A model generated the notes under the pieces. The model was given only the letters and a program-made list of their open reading frames with translations. It ran no database searches and was not told the origin of the DNA. A stretch of DNA of 8,484 bases from positions 1 through 8,484 of the forward strand of contig JAAEOI010000410.1 of NCBI GenBank assembly GCA_024244665.1. The letters run 5' to 3'. Position 1 is the first letter of the stretch. Each line of letters opens with the position of its first letter. The stretch is from Bacteroidota bacterium. GTDB lineage: Bacteria > Bacteroidota > Bacteroidia > Bacteroidales > GCA-2748055. The position numbers and the translations under genes are program-made. This document shows, one piece after another, positions 6,191 through 8,484 of this stretch.

Positions 6191-7456
6191 GTGAAGTTGG
6201 TATTTTTGAGGCGTAACAGGCACAGGGCATCTCTCCTCCTTATTTCAGGAGCGGGATTGATTATATTGATGGTTCTCTTTGCCAGGGGAATGAACGGGGT
6301 GAAACCTCAATCTGAAGATCAGGTAGCTGTGAATCTGATGGCGGATGAGGGAGTCAGAAGCTATGAAATGCCTGTGCTGCCACCCCTGCGGGATTTTGTT
6401 TCGTTCATGGACTCAGAGCTTGACAGTTCCCATACCGTTGGTGCGGCCTATACATTTGTCCGTTCCGGCAAGGTGGAGTATACAGGTACCTTCGGGGAGC
6501 GAAAACGGGGCGATGGCATGGAAGTGGATGAGCATACCCTTTTTCGGCTTGCCTCGGTTTCAAAAGGATTTGCCGGTGCCCTGGCCTGTATGCTTGAACA
6601 GGAGGGATCCCTTTCGCTGGATGACCTTGTGGTGGATCATTACCCCGGTTTTCGGCTGAAGAATCCGGCAAGTACCGATAGCATAACCATCAAACACCTG
6701 CTGAGCCATACTACCGGACTTGTACCTTATGCATTTGATAACCTCGTCGAGGCCGGTGTAGCTCTGCCTGATATAGTGGACCGTCTTCATGAGGTAGATA
6801 TCTCAGGTGCTCCAGGTACACTTTACGGATATCAAAATGTCACATTCAGCATGTGGGACCCTATCGCCAGGCGGGCAACCGGGACACCTTACCAGGTCCT
6901 TATGGATGAGATGATCTTCACCCCCCTGGGTATGCAGGATGCCTCGGTGGGTGAGGTGGAGAGAATCCCTGACCTTAATATGGCCAGTCCGCATGCGAGG
7001 GGGACGGACGGTTACATAGTGCTTAAACCGCACATTGGATATTACAATGTGTTGCCTGCGGCAGGGGTGAATGCCAGCATTTCGGATATGGAACAATGGC
7101 TCCTGGCACTACTGGGGCACAAACCTTCTGTTTTTCCGGATACCATCTGCAAATCATTGGCTGAGCCCTTGATCTACACTCCGCTTAAATATCGTTATAC
7201 CCGAAACTGGAAACCATTCAGGGAGCGCTATTACAGTCTTGGGTGGAGGATCTACCAATACAGAGGGAGGACAATCGTATGCCATGGAGGTTACATTCGT
7301 GGCTACCGGGCTGAGATCGGATTCTGTCCGACCGAGGATGTGGGGATTGCTTTTCTTCAGAATTCACCAAACAACCTTGCTTCGAAGGTGGTTCCCCAGT
7401 TCTTCGATCTCTGGTTCGATCACCAGGAGGCCTTACTGGCGGCTGAAAACAAATAA
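6191..7456 (+). CDS. Serine hydrolase, class C beta-lactamase-like (PF00144-type) family
   Basis: Acyl-serine hydrolase of the broad family that includes AmpC beta-lactamases, D-alanyl-D-alanine carboxypeptidases and esterases. The substrate cannot be told from sequence. The catalytic SxxK motif is SVSK at 122-125 (nucleophile Ser122, Lys125). The second motif is YQN at 214-216, and a C-terminal HGG at 365-367 sits where the KTG or HxG motif is expected. Other family marks are LLSHTTGLVPY (170-180), TPLGM (244-248) and AAGVNASISDMEQWLLAL (290-307). Residues 1-32 have a basic start (RRNRHR) and a hydrophobic stretch (13-31) without a lipobox, so the protein is either secreted or anchored with its domain outside the cytoplasm. 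The start is GTG 6191; an in-frame TAA at 6185 rules out a longer product. The blaI and M56 genes directly downstream and a shared operator-like dyad suggest BlaI control. Confidence 0.9.
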   Translation: MKLVFLRRNRHRASLLLISGAGLIILMVLFARGMNGVKPQSEDQVAVNLMADEGVRSYEMPVLPPLRDFVSFMDSELDSSHTVGAAYTFVRSGKVEYTGTFGERKRGDGMEVDEHTLFRLASVSKGFAGALACMLEQEGSLSLDDLVVDHYPGFRLKNPASTDSITIKHLLSHTTGLVPYAFDNLVEAGVALPDIVDRLHEVDISGAPGTLYGYQNVTFSMWDPIARRATGTPYQVLMDEMIFTPLGMQDASVGEVERIPDLNMASPHARGTDGYIVLKPHIGYYNVLPAAGVNASISDMEQWLLALLGHKPSVFPDTICKSLAEPLIYTPLKYRYTRNWKPFRERYYSLGWRIYQYRGRTIVCHGGYIRGYRAEIGFCPTEDVGIAFLQNSPNNLASKVVPQFFDLWFDHQEALLAAENK

Positions 7457-7467
7457 AAGGAGATATA

Positions 7468-7481
7468 ATTATAAAAATAGT
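7468..7481 (+). promoter_or_regulatory. Candidate upstream BlaI operator (O1)
   Basis: ATTATAAAAATAGT has the same ATTA-N6-TAGT form as the hydrolase site, differing at one base inside the N6. It lies exactly 20 bp, about two helical turns, upstream of the equivalent positions of O2, and its last base touches the -33 TTG. This would let two repressor dimers bind on one DNA face. Confidence 0.35.
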
Positions 7482-7511
7482 TGCATTACTATATAAATAG
7501 TTATATGTTTG
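7481..7511 (+). promoter_or_regulatory. Putative blaI-blaR promoter
   Basis: TTG at 7481-7483, a 20-bp spacer, and TATGTTTG at 7504-7511, a full match to TAnnTTTG. The ATG of blaI begins only 5 bp after the -7 element, so the transcript would have almost no leader. Confidence 0.6.
7488..7501 (+). promoter_or_regulatory. Candidate BlaI operator (O2) in the blaI promoter spacer
   Basis: ACTATATAAATAGT, an ACTA-N6-TAGT dyad extendable to ACTAT/ATAGT arms. It lies between the -33 and -7 elements, ending 2 bp before the latter. The outer arms and spacing resemble the dyads bound by BlaI/MecI repressors in Gram-positive bacteria, although the inner TACA/TGTA bases described there are not kept. Autoregulation by BlaI is the likely role. 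Confidence 0.45.
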
Positions 7512-7515
7512 TTTT

Positions 7516-7896
7516 ATGAAGGAATTGACAAAGGCCGAACGACAGGTAATGCATCACATCTGGGAGCTGAAGAAGAGCTTCCTGAAGGATATTGTTGAAG
7601 CATTCCCGGAACCACGACCCGCTTATACCACCATTTCGACGGTAATCAGGGTTCTGGTAAAGAAGGGATTTGTAGGATACAATACCTATGGAAAAGTCCA
7701 TGAATATTTCGCGAAAATCTCCCGGCAGTCCTACTTCAGGACCTATGTAAAATTGTTGATTAACAATCATTTTGATGGATCGGTGGTCAGTTTTGCATCG
7801 TTTTTCACAGGTGACGATGCAGTTGACCTGGGCGAACTGGAGGAGATTAAACAACTGATAGATCAGAAAATTGATGCTCTGAAAGGAGACCAGTGA
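7516..7896 (+). CDS. blaI: BlaI/MecI/CopY family transcriptional repressor
   Basis: Dimeric winged-helix repressor that is typically inactivated by proteolysis when a membrane M56 protease senses its signal. The product has 126 residues, the normal length. The N-terminus MKELTKAERQVMHHIWEL is characteristic. The helix-turn-helix and wing span about 7-68, with the recognition helix near 37-50 (YTTISTVIRVLVKK) and the wing at YGKVHEYFAKI (58-68). The C-terminal half (about 70-122) is the dimerisation region. SVVSFASFF (89-97) lies roughly where BlaI proteins are cleaved by their partner, although the Asn-Phe pair of staphylococcal BlaI is absent. Its stop codon TGA shares its last base with the ATG of the M56 gene, so the two are translated together. 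Two operator-like dyads in its promoter suggest autorepression. The inducing signal is unknown and need not be a beta-lactam. Confidence 0.94.
   Translation: MKELTKAERQVMHHIWELKKSFLKDIVEAFPEPRPAYTTISTVIRVLVKKGFVGYNTYGKVHEYFAKISRQSYFRTYVKLLINNHFDGSVVSFASFFTGDDAVDLGELEEIKQLIDQKIDALKGDQ
7881..7888 (+). promoter_or_regulatory. Strong Shine-Dalgarno sequence of the M56 gene
   Basis: GAAAGGAG, complementary over 8 bases to the usual 16S rRNA 3' end, lies 7 bases before the ATG at 7896 and inside the blaI coding sequence. It fixes the M56 start. No other gene in the window has a comparable site. Confidence 0.8.
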
Positions 7897-8484
7897 TGGC
7901 TTATTCAGAATATATTCTGAAGGTTAACCTTGCCGTCATGGCGGGTTGGCTGCTGTACAGGCTCTTTTTCAAGCGTCTTACCTTCTTTCAATGGAACCGC
8001 TTTTATCTGCTTGGTTCTGTTGTACTCTCTTTTATACTGCCGCTGCTCAGGCTTCCCAGGGGAAGCCGGCTGGCAGCTGTAGTCGATCTCAGTGGAATTG
8101 AATGGGAATATGTGGATCTCCTGATACAGGCTCCGGCAGCATTGGTGCCGGAGGGTACCGGAATTTCTTCCCGTTCTTTGATCCTGGGCATATACCTTGC
8201 CGGTACCCTTGTGTTGATGGCTCTGTTCGTTTGGAGATTCCTGAAAAACAGAAGTCTGACCAGGCATGCAAAAAAGGTAAAAGGTGAAGGCGTAGAAGTA
8301 TATGTACTGGATGGGAAGAGCGGATCATTTACCCTTTTCAGGAGGGTTTACCTTGACCAGCACACCTGGGAGAACCAGGTGCGTCATGTGTTAAGGCATG
8401 AGATGGTTCATGCATCCCAGCTCCATTTCCTCGATCTGATTTTCATGGCATTCGTTGGTGTTTTATTGTGGTTCAACCCCTTAG
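7896..8484 (+). CDS. M56 family (BlaR1/MecR1-like) membrane zinc metallopeptidase, partial (C-terminus beyond the window)
   Basis: Predicted signal-transducing membrane protease and partner of BlaI. The frame is open from ATG 7896 to the right edge, giving 196 residues (MAYSEYILKVNLAVMAGWLL and on) without a stop. Hydrophobic segments lie at about 5-24, 36-51, 94-116 and 178-194. The cytoplasmic loop carries the zinc-protease motif HEMVH (168-172) within RHEMVHASQLHFLD, followed by FMAFVGVLLWFNPL, the usual M56 sequence after HExxH. KSGSFTLFRRVYLD (131-144) corresponds to the segment that is normally rich in Phe and Ser before the HExxH helix. Staphylococcal BlaR1 senses beta-lactams through a C-terminal penicillin-binding domain, while many Bacteroidota M56 proteins carry other C-terminal regions. 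That part is not visible here, so the ligand cannot be named. The start is fixed by the Shine-Dalgarno sequence and the one-base overlap with blaI. Confidence 0.92.
   Translation, partial: MAYSEYILKVNLAVMAGWLLYRLFFKRLTFFQWNRFYLLGSVVLSFILPLLRLPRGSRLAAVVDLSGIEWEYVDLLIQAPAALVPEGTGISSRSLILGIYLAGTLVLMALFVWRFLKNRSLTRHAKKVKGEGVEVYVLDGKSGSFTLFRRVYLDQHTWENQVRHVLRHEMVHASQLHFLDLIFMAFVGVLLWFNPL

Noticed and set aside
7457..7464. Shine-Dalgarno-like AAGGAG just after the hydrolase stop codon
   Set aside because: No start codon follows at a suitable distance and the region is operator and promoter DNA, so it looks fortuitous.
7457..7515. Terminator between the hydrolase and blaI
   Set aside because: The region has AT-rich dyads but no GC-rich stem with a T-run, so the hairpins would be weak. 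Read-through from the hydrolase into blaI remains possible.

Overview
The window most likely comes from a Bacteroidota chromosome, probably Bacteroidales or a relative. The gene types fit: a DUF4369-plus-thioredoxin lipoprotein, PPK1, a MeaB GTPase with a longer N-terminus, and a BlaI/BlaR-type M56 pair. Several genes are preceded by the Bacteroidota-type -7 element TAnnTTTG, and Shine-Dalgarno sequences are nearly absent, with one clear exception. Word-like tandem repeats between genes also fit. There are no RNA genes, insertion sequences or CRISPR arrays that I can support.

Layout. Positions 1-143 are an in-phase array of a 7-bp repeat (ACTGNNN) that runs off the left edge. Against it lies the 3' end of a minus-strand TlpA-like thioredoxin lipoprotein gene (146-1039). 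This gene stops soon after its WCGPC active site, so its C-terminal part is missing. Upstream of it on the same strand are meaB (1101-2201, possibly from 2276) and ppk1 (2236-4314), which look co-transcribed from a promoter just before ppk1. A 270-bp divergent region (4315-4584) carries the ppk1 promoter and, facing the other way, a promoter for an nfeD gene (4585-5025). The nfeD gene and a QmcA-like SPFH gene (5118-6044) form the usual NfeD/SPFH membrane pair. The 92 bp between them are filled by a second, degenerate repeat, and a strong hairpin terminator (6069-6102) ends the unit.

The right third appears to be a regulatory module. A class C beta-lactamase-like serine hydrolase (6191-7456) is followed by a BlaI/MecI-type repressor (7516-7896) and, overlapping by one base, an M56 BlaR1-like membrane metallopeptidase (7896 to beyond the right edge). 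The hydrolase and blaI promoters share a dyad of the form AYTA-N6-TAGT placed exactly 2 bp upstream of the -7 element, and blaI has a second copy 20 bp further upstream. This suggests that BlaI represses its own operon and the neighbouring hydrolase, with the M56 protease as the inducer-sensing partner. That regulon is the most interesting inference in the window. It rests on sequence pattern only.
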